Shown: positions 19,869-29,949 of the stretch, piece by piece | How the letters are laid out: each line of letters begins with the position of its first letter | Position numbering within the stretch: the stretch's first letter is position 1 | Source of the DNA: Nansenia antarctica | Taxonomy: Eukaryota > Chordata > Actinopteri > Argentiniformes > Microstomatidae | DNA: 64,000 bases | Direction of reading: 5' to 3' | Assembly: GCA_963989245.1 (NCBI GenBank) | Contig: OZ022347.1 | Span: forward strand, 3,844,448 to 3,908,447 | Made by a program: the position numbers and the translations under genes | Notes under the pieces: model-generated | Databases searched by the model: none | Told to the model about the DNA's origin: nothing | Seen by the model: the letters and a program-made list of their open reading frames with translations, nothing else

Positions 19869-19891
19869 GTGACGTATTAGACGTGTTTCTT

Positions 19892-20081
19892 TTTCTTTTG
19901 TTTTTTTTTCTGAGTGGGGCAGTCCCACTCATATTTTTCATTTTATTGACAGATACAGTAGAGATTTAGACAGGAAGGATGGGTGAGAGAGAGAGGAGGG
20001 ATATGTCCCCGGCCGGAATCGAACCGGGGACCCTGCGGTTACATGGTCAACGCTTAACCCGCTACGCCACCTAAGCGCCCG
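19892..20081 (-). mobile_element. tRNA-derived SINE
   Basis: On the minus strand the head at 20003-20081 has a tRNA-like shape with A-box GGTGGCGTAGCGGG and B-box GGTTCGATTCC, followed by a body and a pyrimidine/purine-rich tail. Imperfect 14-bp target duplications TAGACGTGTTTCTT and TAGATGTGTTTCTT flank it (19878-19891, 20082-20095). TSD and body mark it as a retroposon, not a tRNA gene. Confidence 0.85.
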
Positions 20082-20095
20082 TAGATGTGTTTCTT

Positions 20096-21080
20096 GCTCA
20101 TTCCCCCACTCTGCTTTTCTTTAGTTCTCTAGCTTTTATGTCTCACTGAATAGAAAACAGTGATTCCTCCATACTAGTAGTTTTATCTACCTGAATACAG
20201 TCTTCCTGTCCTACAGAGACACAGTCTTCCTGTCCTACAGAGACACTGTCTTCCTGTCCTACACGGAGACACTGATTCCAGATGGATTCTGCAAAATCTT
20301 CCAGTTTCTATACATGTTTGAACTGTGTGGGCCTTTCGCAGAGAATGGATTTATTGGAAAAGAGCCAACACAAAAGACTTGTTGCCCTGGAAAATCGTTG
20401 CGCTAGTGTGTCTAAAGAAAGCTCAGCTCCACCCATGCAAACTAGCTTAGAGGACCTGGACTATGATATAAATGGACGGACTTATATAGCGCTGTATTCC
20501 AAAGCGCTTTACAACGGCCTCTCATTCACCCATTCACACACACATTCACACACCACACGCACCACATGCCCGCTCACTGGGAGCAATTTGGGGTTCAATG
20601 TCTTGCCCAAGGACACTTTGACATGTGGCCAGCCGGGGCTCGAACCGCCGATCTGCCAACCTTGCGATCATTAGACGCCAGCTCTACCTCCCGCGCCACG
20701 CCACATTACACTTTCCAAAACTAATGAGAACACAGCCGGCATCTCCAAAATACAATAGACAGATAAATCAACTTAATGGTTTAATCGTTGCTGGTGATTT
20801 CAATATTCATGTAGATAACTCAGAGGACAACAGAGCCATAGAACTCTGTCCTGTTAGATGTTTTTTTTACTTCAACAACATGTGAACCTCCCTACTCATA
20901 ATCGAGGTCACACTCTGGACCTTATCATCACCAAAGGCCTATTTCAAATGTTATTGTAACTGACATTGCCCTATCTAACCATTCTTGCATATTCTTTGGT
21001 ATCTTTCCTGTTCTTCAAACTATGTCTGAAACTATTTCCAAACATATCAACATCCAACATGTCAATGAAAACATCAATGC
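20096..21080 (+). pseudogene. L2-like LINE copy 2: 5' region plus endonuclease fragment
   Basis: 20190-20280 contains three ~25-bp CAGTCTTCCTGTCCTACAGA units, followed by an ATG frame (20282) for an ORF1-like N-terminus with a CLNC motif and a short coiled segment. After an inserted SINE, 20740-21080 matches the endonuclease region of the larger L2 copy at 30310-30640, including GLIVAGDFNIHVDNSEDN, but with frameshifts. Most of ORF1 and all of the RT are deleted. Confidence 0.75.
20466..20706 (-). mobile_element. tRNA-derived SINE of a second family
   Basis: On the minus strand the head is TGGCGTGGCGCGGGAGGTAG with B-box GGTTCGAGCCC. The body contains the GTCCTTGGGCAAGACATTG and CACACACATTCACACACC motifs. 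The end is TATAGCGCTGTATTCC-like. Boundaries are approximate and no clear TSD was found. Confidence 0.75.
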
Positions 21081-21084
21081 ACTG

Positions 21085-21226
21085 TTTATAGAGGATACTT
21101 CCCTAAAAATAACAAAAACATATGGAATTGGTCAATATAAAGTTATTATGTCAGATAAAAAAGACTGGTTCTGATTAATGCATAATGATGCACAATGGGT
21201 TCACATACTTTCAAGCAGCACTGTAT
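21085..21226 (+). repeat. Right end of a different Tc1-like element
   Basis: Ends GGTTCACATACTTTCAAGCA then GCACTG followed by TA, the characteristic Tc1 inverted-repeat terminus of this subfamily. Only ~140 bp remain. Confidence 0.6.
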
Positions 21227-21311
21227 ATCTGATCTGATGTTTGTTTTCCACTTCTGTAGGCTAACGTTAGCTAGCTACGTTACGTTAGTTAGATACCTTT
21301 ACTGCAGGGTT

Positions 21312-21385
21312 CGACAGAGTAGCAGACACCGGTCTAGTTGTTCACAGGACAATACAGCGTACCTTAAACAACAAAGACCTACATG
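21312..21385 (+). mobile_element. Tc1-like copy 2, left part (continues at 23388-23480)
   Basis: Matches 18180-18245 of the Tc1 element above (AGTAGCAGACACCGGTCTAG). A hAT element then interrupts it at the CCTACATG duplication, and it resumes at 23388 with the GGCAGAGTTGCCAGAAAGAAG region. Neither terminal repeat of this copy is present. Confidence 0.8.
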
Positions 21386-21917
21386 TAGGGTTGGGTATCG
21401 TTTGGGTTTTATCCGGTACCGGTACCTAACCGATACTTTAAAAACGGTACCGGTACCGAAACGGTACTTAATTCGGTACTTTTGATTTTTTTAAATGACA
21501 TATATATATAATAATAACACGGTCGACAACATTAAACAGCTTTTCACTTTTTTATTGCTGAGGCACAATATATATTAGTTAAATATACACTCAAATTAAA
21601 ATAAATGAAAATAAAACTCCTGCTGACTGAGGCACAATATACATATATATAATATAACAGTTAAATATACACTCAAATTAAAATAAATACAAATAAAACT
21701 CCCACCTCAGCAATTATTTTGCAAAAAGATCAGCATATTTGCCTTCTCTGGCAAAATACGACACCTCTCTTGACTAATTGCATGACCTGCACATGAGACA
21801 TGAACCAGGGACCTCCGGAGTCGGGAAGAGTTACTCTGAAACTCTTATGTCTTCGACCACTAGTTCGTTTTGAGGCGCTGTTCCGACTTTTAGTACTTCA
21901 GCAAGCGGAGAAGAAGT

Positions 21918-23189
21918 TGGCCAACGCTGAATATTTCAGATACATGCAGCTAAGAAGCTACATAAATCTACATTTTAATTTAAAATCATTTGGGCAGCAG
22001 AGTACAATTGAGGATATCATATTTGATGGAGAAATTGATAAGAATTTGATAGGTAACATTTATAGAACTCTACAGAAGACCTATGTAGCTGAAAAACTGT
22101 TAGAAAGTAGGATTGAGATGTGGAATCGAGAACTAGGAAGAACAGATATAGGTTTAAAATGGAAAGAGTGTTGGAATACTACAAATGACATGACAGTTAA
22201 TGAAAATCTACGTTTAATCCAATATAAAATAATGTATAGAGTCTACCACACGCGAGATAAAATCCATAAGTATTATAGTAATGTATCAGATAACTGTTTA
22301 AAGTGTGGAAAAAAAGACTCACTAATACACGCATTCTGGGAGTGTCCCAGAGTACAGAAAACCTGGGTTGACATAGAACATTGGCTCTCAGGGGTACATA
22401 AGGAAAGATTCAAATTTGATCCTTCAATCTGTCTTTTCCAGGATGTAGCCACAGTAATTTACCCTAGGGGGTGGATAATTATGTACTCATCAATTATATT
22501 TAAAAAACGAATACTTGGAAGTTGGAAATCAAGTAAACCTCCAACACTACAACAATGGAAAAACGAAATTCTTTATTATACCAATATAGAGAAGAATTTA
22601 GCCATAGACAATAATAAGAAAGATCAGTTTGAAAAGATATGGGGAGAGATAGTGAAGGCCTTAGCTAAGACGTAAAGATAGTGCAAGAAACATAGTACTA
22701 AGAGATTAATTAGATTATGCATTAGAATTATTAGTTAGATAAGTATAGGGGGTAAACTGGGATAAACTTTAGAAGGTAAAAAAAAAAAGTGGGGCTTTGG
22801 GATGTTAGGATGTGTTGTGATGTTTGTCAAGATGTGATGTGTTGTGATGTTTGTCAAGTTGTGATGTGTTGTGATGTATATCAAGGTGTGATGTGTGGTG
22901 ATGTATGTCAAGTTGTGATGTGTTGTGATGTATGTCAAGTTGTGATGTGTTGTGATGTATGTCAAGCTGTGATGTGTGGTGATGTATGTCAAGCTGTGAT
23001 GCGTTGTGATGTATGTCAAGTTGAGATGTGTTGTGATGTTTGTCAAGCTGTGATGTATTGTGATGTTTGTCAAGTAATGGGTGCGTATAAATGTTGTGGT
23101 GTATTTAGGTTAGGATGTGGTGTGTATAATGTTTTGTGTAAAAAGAAAATGGAAAATAAAATCTTACACAAAAAAAATAATAAAAAAAA
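21918..23189 (+). mobile_element. L1 LINE, 5' truncated
   Basis: Flanked by a 17-bp target duplication GCAAGCGGAGAAGAAGT (21901-21917 and 23190-23206) and ending in an A-rich tail. The open frame to 22674 encodes the last ~250 residues of L1 ORF2. It includes the C-terminal zinc-binding segment CLKCGKKDSLIHAFWECP (CX2C...HX4C type) and ends KALAKT. The 3' UTR contains a 27-bp minisatellite. A long TSD, A-tail and 5' truncation are classic target-primed integration. Confidence 0.93.
22797..23080. repeat. 27-bp minisatellite in the L1 3' UTR
   Basis: About ten units of GATGTGTTGTGATGTATGTC-type sequence. It gives long repetitive ORFs on both strands (CDVCQ-like and THHNLTYI-like repeats) that are artefacts of the array. 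Confidence 0.93.
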
Positions 23190-24198
23190 GCAAGCGGAGA
23201 AGAAGTCTGACATGAAATTTAACAGGCGATGTCACGTCACGACTCAGTCACGTGTGGTTGACTGTTGCATGACACCGGACACCAGGGGGAAAAAAAGTAG
23301 AAAAGTACCGAAATGAGGTACCGAAATCTCCTTTGCAATTCGGTACGGTAAATACCGAATGTAAAGGTACCCAACCCTACCTACATGGCAGAGTTGCCAG
23401 AAAGAAGTCTTTCCTACGACCTCATCACAAAATTAAGCGTCTGAAGTATGCAAAAGAAAAACCTTGAGAAACCTGAAGCCTATTGGAACCTATTTTTTTC
23501 CTCCCCTCCGATCAGTGATCATTCATTCTGGGCCAGTATCGGACAGATACCGATGCCGTAGATCAGATCGGGACATCCCTAACTGTCAGACTAACGGCCA
23601 AGCTCCACCTACTGCGTTGCGTCAACTCGCCATCTGCGTTGCGTCAACTTCCCGTTGTCCAAGCTCCACCTACTGCGTTGCATCACCGTCAACGTTCTAC
23701 CTGCTCCACTGTCATTTTTTGTATACGGGAATAATTTCACCCTTGACTGCAATATGTCCACAACAATAACAACATCATACAGAACATTTTCCAATCAGGG
23801 TAATATTTTATCTACATATTCCCAAATAGATAGTTGCTAGTTCAGTAGATGTTCAACTAACTGTCAACAACATTTCAACTAACTAACCACTAATCCTAAA
23901 CCTTGCCCTAACCTTAAATCTAACCCTATCCTTAATCATAAATCTAGTTACATATCAACAGAGTTGCAGTTGATAGTTTGAGCAGCTGTGGATCATCTAT
24001 AAGGGAATAAAGTGTGACCCCAGTCAAGTATGAATTGTCATACTGTCATATGCTCCACCGAGCGCGAGGAGAGCTCAGAGCCCGAGGAGCGCTCGGTTAT
24101 TAACAGAGACGTTCATAGCGGGAATTTCTGGATCAGGAGAGCACCTACATTCTCTTACAACATATCTTTCATCAATTATGGGTACGTATAGCTTAATG

Positions 24199-26646
24199 CA
24201 GCGGTTCCCAAACTGTGGGTCGCGACCCCCTAGTGGGGCGCGGGGGTACTGCAGGGGGGGCGCAGAAATAATGGGAGGGGAAAAAAATGCACACACAAGA
24301 GCTGTAAACAAACACTGCTTGCTTAAGGTTACCATCAGGGGTGTTGTGGGCGTTGGATGATAAAAATGAGAACCTGAATGGAGCGCAGGCCATAAACTGT
24401 AACAAAGAGGCAGCGAGGGGGCTCCATTCACGTCATTGACGCGCGCTCCATTCACGTCATTGACGCGCGCACTCCCTCCTCCAGCTATCTAGCAGCAACA
24501 ACAACAATGGATAAGTTTATGAAAGAGCCAGAAGCTAAACGAAAAGCGAAGGAGCCCATGACAAACGTCCCAAAGCCAAAGTCAAGAAAGTATGACGATA
24601 CATACCTCTCCCTGGGCTTCACGTCTAATGTGGTCGGTGCGGAGGAACGACCACTGTGTGTCCTCTGTCTCAAAACTTTAGCGGCAGAAAGCATGAAGCC
24701 TAGCAAGTTGAAACGTCACTTGGAGACCACACACCCGACTGATGTGAAGAAGCCCCTCGATTTCTTCAAGAGAAAACTCCAAGAATACCGTGGTCAGCAG
24801 AGCCGTTTCGTTAAAACAGCATCTGTTACGTCTAATGCTCAACTTGCCTCCTACAAAGTGGCATATCGTATCGCCCAGTCTAAAAAACCACACACCATCG
24901 CTGAGGAGTTAATACTCCCTGCTGCAATAGATATGGTTTCACATATGATAGACGAGGCAACAGCCCAAAAACTCAAAGCTATCCCCCTGTCAAACAACAC
25001 TATTGCGAGACGCATCAATGACATCTCAGAAGACATGAAAGAGCAGCTTGTTGAGAAAATAAAAGACCAACGCTTTGCGCTCCAGGTAGACGAGGCCACA
25101 GATAGTAACAAGGACTGTCTGTTAATAGCGTATGTCAGATACATTGATGCGGAGGGTTTGAGCGAGGATTTGCTATTTTGCAACTATGTCCCAAACAGAG
25201 CAACAGCTGATGAACTGTTCAAAATCATAGACAAATACCTGAGTGAAGCCGATCTGAAATGGGAGGACTGTGTGGGGATATGCACCGACGGTGCCCAGGC
25301 CATGGCAGGAAAACGGGGAGGGCTCCAGACGCTCATCAAGCGCGTTGCACCGAAAGCAGTGTGGACTCACTGCATAATACACAGGGAGGCACTCGCGTCA
25401 AAGCAGCTGAGTCCAGAGTTGAATGACGTTTTGTCTCATGTTATCACCACCGTCAATTACATAAAAACAAGACCACTGAAAGCTCGCATTTTTTCCGCTT
25501 TGTGCGAGGAGATGGGCTCCGAGCACACAGCCGTGCTATTTCACAGCGAGTCGCGTTGGCTCTCTCGCGGAAAGGTGCTGTCCAGGGTGCTATCGCTGAA
25601 AGATGAGATCCGAATCTACTTGGAGGAGGAAGGGAACGAACTTGCCAGCAAGTTTAATGATGAAGACTTCCTCATGAAATTGGCCTACCTAAGCGACATG
25701 TTTGAGAAGCTCAATGAATTGAATCTACAGTTGCAGGGCAACAACACACACCTTCCACATCTGGCAGACAGGATACAATCTTTCACACGGAAACTGGACA
25801 TGTGGGGCAGGAGACTTGAACAGGGGGACATCGACTCATTTGGGAATCTGAAGGCATTCATCGAGACCAATGAGCTGCAGAGCACAGTGGTTCCATGTAT
25901 GAGAGAGCACATCTCAGCCCTGAAACAAAGCTTCCAGAAATACTTCTCTGTGGATGACAGTGCCAATACGACTGGATTAGAGATCCATTTGTTGCACCAC
26001 CACCTGCCATGTTCAGCACTGCGGAAGAGGAACAGTACATCGACATGACTTCAGAGTCAACCATGAGGCTGCAGTTCACATCCACGACTTTGGCTGGGTT
26101 TTGGATTGGAGTGGAGAAGGACTACCCTCTCATTGGACAGAAAGCTGTGGGAATACTGCTGCCTTTTGCAACATCGTACCTGTGTGAGATAGGCTTTTCT
26201 GCTGTTGCTGCTATCAAAAGCAAATACAGGTCGAAGTTGAACATTGAGAATGAACTGAGAGTGGCAGTCTCAAAACAACAACCCCGCTTTGAGAAGATTT
26301 GCAAGGCAAAGCAAGCACACACAAGTCATTGATCGTAATTGTGATAGAAATGTGAGGAGTAAGAATAGTGATGCAGTAGAAATTAGTTAATGTTGATATG
26401 TTGAATATTTCAGTGGCACAGGATCATTTGCCAAGCACTTATGTTCCTTTTCAAACCATAATAAAATATAAAACTATAGTTGGATATACTGTATGTGTCT
26501 TGTTATTATTAGAAGAGAAAATGTAATGTTTTTACAACTTTATACAATTAATTATATCAATCTAGGTGGGAACCGGGTTAGGGGGGGCTCGAAAATATTT
26601 CCAATTACCCAAGGGGGGCCTGATTGAAAAAGTTTGGGAACCACTG
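24199..26646 (+). mobile_element. hAT element 1 (ZBED5/SCAND3-like)
   Basis: Inverted ends CAGCGGTTCCCAAACTG and the complement ending GGGAACCACTG are flanked by perfect 8-bp duplications GCTTAATG (24191-24198 and 26647-26654). It inserted in the left arm of the Harbinger element. It is full length at 2448 bp, with one transposase gene. Confidence 0.95.
24507..26332 (+). pseudogene. hAT transposase, ZBED5/SCAND3-like, one frameshift
   Basis: A single-exon gene of about 608 codons broken by one frameshift near 25966-25975. Open parts are 24507-26048 and 26009-26332. N-terminally it has a BED-type zinc finger (CVLCLKTL...KLKRHLETTH). Next is an RNase-H-like core with QVDEATD, ICTDGAQAM, HCIIHREALA and the hAT-typical SRWLSRG tryptophan segment. 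After the shift comes a C-terminal dimerisation region with YPLIGQKAVGILLPF, CEIGFSAV and KYRSKLNIENELRVA. Length arithmetic fits loss of one base. Such proteins cut and paste hAT elements, and related vertebrate genes have been domesticated, but this copy sits between its own TIRs. Confidence 0.9.
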
Positions 26647-26926
26647 GCTTAATGTATCCACATCTGCTAGCGGTTTTAATAAACGTATTGAGGACACAAG
26701 TTGGGTTGTATTGACATAGAGCTGAATGTCGTACTTGGAGCTGTCCGTGGAACTGACGCAGGTAGCCTATCACAGGACAAAAAACACCTCTAGCAAAAGT
26801 ACCTCAGAGTAAGGTAATTGTGTATGCTAGCTTTTTCTTTTTTACTTCAGGAAAGCATCACCCATTAGAACAGAATATAGCCTACAACAAAATGTGTATG
26901 TGTGCTAAATGGATATGTATCTAAAC

Positions 26927-27501
26927 TAGGGCTGGGTTCAAAAAATCGATTTCCCGATTCTGAATCGATCTTCATTAAATGAGCGATTTATCGATTCATA
27001 AATCCCGAGATCGATTTTATTATTTTTTATTTTTATTTTGCTTGCAGCTTCAACCCGCAACGAGATCTCGTGGCCAGATCTCGCGCTACAATAATTTATC
27101 ATATCTCACGCAACGTGAGGTCTCAACACTAAAATCTAAAAACATGGCGATGGCAGGGACACTCAAGTCACCACCAGGCTTAAAGTCAGATGTCTGGGTG
27201 CATTTTGGATTTAAAAAATGTGACGATAGAGATGAGCTGGACAAAAGCAAAGTCATATGTAAATAAAAAGTACATTCATGTAACTGCTTTGGAGTCAATT
27301 CATTGATATGTTTAACAATGCTACATGTTATAGGGTTCCTTGAACCATTTATAGCATTAGTTCGGAGAATCTCTTTCATATTCAAGCAAAAAATTTATAT
27401 TGTAACTAGATCGAATCGGAATCGAATCGAATCGAATCGAATCTGGAGCTGTGAATCGGAATCAAATCGTTTTGGGAAATCAGTGGCGATACCCAGCCCT
27501 A
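26927..27501 (+). mobile_element. hAT MITE retaining a BED exon
   Basis: Inverted ends TAGGGCTGGGTTCAA and ATACCCAGCCCTA are flanked by perfect 8-bp duplications ATCTAAAC (26919-26926, 27502-27509). Sub-terminal ATCGATTCGAATC-type repeats are present. It is 575 bp long and keeps only the start of a transposase gene. Confidence 0.93.
27144..27266 (+). pseudogene. Start of a BED-type hAT transposase, 40 codons
   Basis: ATG 27144 opens a frame encoding SDVWVHFGFKKCDDRDELDK then VICK and a stop. This is the first half of a BED zinc finger (the W..F and first Cys), lacking the second Cys and the His pair. It is the only coding remnant inside the MITE. Confidence 0.7.
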
Positions 27502-27561
27502 ATCTAAACGTCCTCAGTGTTATAAAGGTCACCCCCTCCTTCTTCTACTTCTCTGTGTGAC

Positions 27562-29728
27562 ATGCAGCGGATGAAACAGACTTCACCTCCAAAAGATACT
27601 TTGTTGATTGGAGACTCGGCGATCAGAAACGTAAGAGGTAAAAAATTACATATCCACTGTCTTCCTAACCTAACGGTCTCAGAAATAACAAAAGATTTGG
27701 AAGAAACACTGTCTAAAAACCCAGACACAAAGCGTCTTGTATTACACAAACCGATTCACGTAAAATGGGCTCAGTAGACTTGAGACGTGATTTCATGGAA
27801 CTTTTCAATAGACTTGACAAGCTTAAGATTGAGACATTCATCTGTGGACCGCTACCCACTGTTGACAGAGGTAACCTGGAATTCAGCCGGCTCCTAAGCC
27901 TTAACACGTGGCTCTCTGGTGCGTGCCAACTTAAAAGGCTGAAATTCATTGACCACTGGAACATATTCTGGAGGCAGAGAGACCTATTCAAAAGAGATGG
28001 CCTCCACTTAAACAGATCGGGAGAATACCATTTAATGAACAACATACTCTTCAACCTCATAAACTCTGCTCCCCCTTCCCTCGATGCTCTTAAACCAACT
28101 GAAAGGCCTACAGTGCAGGATTCTTCAGACTCAGCACAGGCAGCTGAACTGCTCACAGTGGATAAACTCTCCCCACAGTCCTGCGACTCATCACAGCCTA
28201 CAGTAAAGGGCCCTCCAAACTCATCACAGCTGGCTGACCTGAAGGATGACCTCAGCCAGCTGATGGAGCTTACAGAGGCCAGCAGTGGCGGACTGGCCAC
28301 CGGGCAAGCCTGGCAAATGCCAGGAGGGCCGCGAGACTCTGGGCCGCTCAGAATGTATTATATAAAATATATATATATATATTTGTAATTTTGTCTCTGG
28401 TGATTTTCATCGAAAATAACTTATTTCAGCAGACCGCGGCCCAAAACCTTTTATATCGGCCGGGCCATCCACGCAGTTCTGCATCGCGGATGCCCAGGGC
28501 CCTAAACCAATAGGAGCAGAGCTCCCCTATGGGGCGGAGCTCCACGATGTAGAACTGGAGTATGTAAACCAATAGGAGCAGAGCTTTAGGTAGCAGGGTA
28601 AACCAATAGGAGCAGAGCTTTAGGTAGCGGGGTAAACCAATAGGAGCAGAGCTCCCCTATGGGGCGGAGCTCCACGATGTAGAACTGGAGTATATCTCCA
28701 TAACTATCGTAGTCAGTTCTATATCGCCAGTGGACACGCACCTCATGTCATCATTCCGTTTATAACAGCAGTTAACGTTACACTGCTTTCATTTTCAGAA
28801 TGGGGGAATTTGATGAGCGATGCAGTTAATGTGCAACAACTGGATGCAGGGAGCAAGTGTAGTTGGAAGTAGGAATGCACCGAAATTCGCATGTATTGGG
28901 CCGAAAATAGCACAAAAAAGTACATTCGGTGTGAAAAGGCTATTGAAAGAGATATTGACTGATGACTGCCTACTGATAATACATATAATTACAGCAAACA
29001 TGTCGGTAGTTTGGCATCTGTCCTCTGACTTTTTATGTTAACAATCCGTGTTGCGTGTTGCGTTTGGAAATAGGGCTGTTGTGTCGCAAATGCCAGGGCT
29101 GTTTTTTGATCCCAGTCCGCCCCTGGAGGCCAGCTTAGTGTCTGTCACAAAGAGTCGGCTCTTGGCATCCCTCGTGCTATCGGCTGGCCTGGACCCTTCT
29201 CAGCAGTCAGAAGTGCGTGCTGCAGATGACTTATCAATCTCCCCATCGCAACTGCCTAAACTGCGCTCCACAGTCGACAGGGCAAAACTAATCATTAGCC
29301 AACTCGTTGAACCCCCACTAAGGCGACGGTCCAGCCCCTTTTCTCTCCCCCCACCCTCCCTCCCTGCCCCCGACCCCCCAAACCACTCTACCCCAAACTC
29401 CCAGAGACACTCATCCACTGAGTCCACTGAGCTCTCCTTCCTCCAACTCACGCCGTTCCTGCCTTTCTCAGCTAGGTTAGAGAAAATGGTGAAGACAGGA
29501 GTAGAGCTCACCCCGAAAGCTGCTCCATCTCTCCATTCTACAACACCTGGCCCCACACTCCCTGCGACGCCAGCCTCATCAACAATGCCAGCCTCATCAA
29601 CAATACCCATCGCCCCACCCCGACACCACAGGATGCTATCTACAACACCCATCGCCCCACCCCGACGCCACAGGATGCTATCTACAACACCCATCCCCCT
29701 CCCCCGGATGACACCCATAATCAGTTGA
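27562..29728 (+). pseudogene. L2 ORF1 with SGNH-esterase-like domain, interrupted
   Basis: The first block shows the GDS start (KDTLLIGDSAIRNVRG) of an SGNH hydrolase fold, a broken GTND-like region near 27750 where a frameshift occurs, and then the terminal DGLHLNRSGEYHL block with the catalytic Asp-x-x-His. Such ORF1 esterase domains are known in CR1/L2-group LINEs and are thought to aid RNP-membrane or lipid interactions. The MITE at 28283-29125 splits the following Ser/Thr/Pro-rich tail, which resumes at 29134 and ends at 29728. Confidence 0.8.
28283..29125. mobile_element. hAT MITE inside L2 ORF1
   Basis: Inverted ends CAGTGGCGGACTGG and CAGTCCGCCCCTG are flanked by perfect 8-bp duplications GAGGCCAG (28275-28282, 29126-29133). 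28499-28695 holds internal repeats: AAACCAATAGGAGCAGAGCT three to four times, and a pair of CGGAGCTCCACGATGTAGAA blocks. No transposase. Confidence 0.93.
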
Positions 29729-29949
29729 TGCTCTAACAGTCCCTGCTTCCATAGAGTTGATACCATTGACATTCCTGATATAAAGCAGGGACTCAACTCT
29801 TGCTATCCCTGTTCATATCAGTAACAGAACAGTTAATTGCAAGTCTGAAAGCTTTATACACCCCTCAAATTTAATTTCTATACCCTGCCACACACAGCCC
29901 ACACAGAGACCAAACACAAAACCACTCAAGCTAGCACTTTTCAATGCCA

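Larger units (their letters stand above)
21386..23379. mobile_element. Non-autonomous hAT carrying an L1 insertion
   Basis: Inverted termini TAGGGTTGGGTATCG and its complement (ending ACCCAACCCTA) are flanked by perfect 8-bp duplications CCTACATG (21378-21385, 23380-23387). Sub-terminal regions are GGTACCGGTACC-rich palindromes. Nearly all the internal length is an L1 insertion. The native element is about 700 bp without coding capacity. Confidence 0.92.

Noticed and set aside
20003..20081. Candidate tRNA gene on the minus strand
   Set aside because: A and B boxes are present, but the sequence is joined to a SINE body and tail and flanked by 14-bp target duplications, and the acceptor stem does not pair convincingly.
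22735..23316. Repetitive ORFs on both strands (CDVCQ- and THHNLTYI-like repeats)
   Set aside because: They result from the 27-bp minisatellite in the L1 3' UTR, whose unit length is a multiple of three and so keeps frames open.
23890..23945. Telomere-like CCCTAA motifs
   Set aside because: Only irregular CCTAAACCTTGCCCTAACC-type sequence within the Harbinger left arm. No regular array.
24507..26332. Domesticated host ZBED5/SCAND3 gene
   Set aside because: The frame is broken and lies between its own TIRs with a perfect 8-bp TSD, so it is a mobile element copy.
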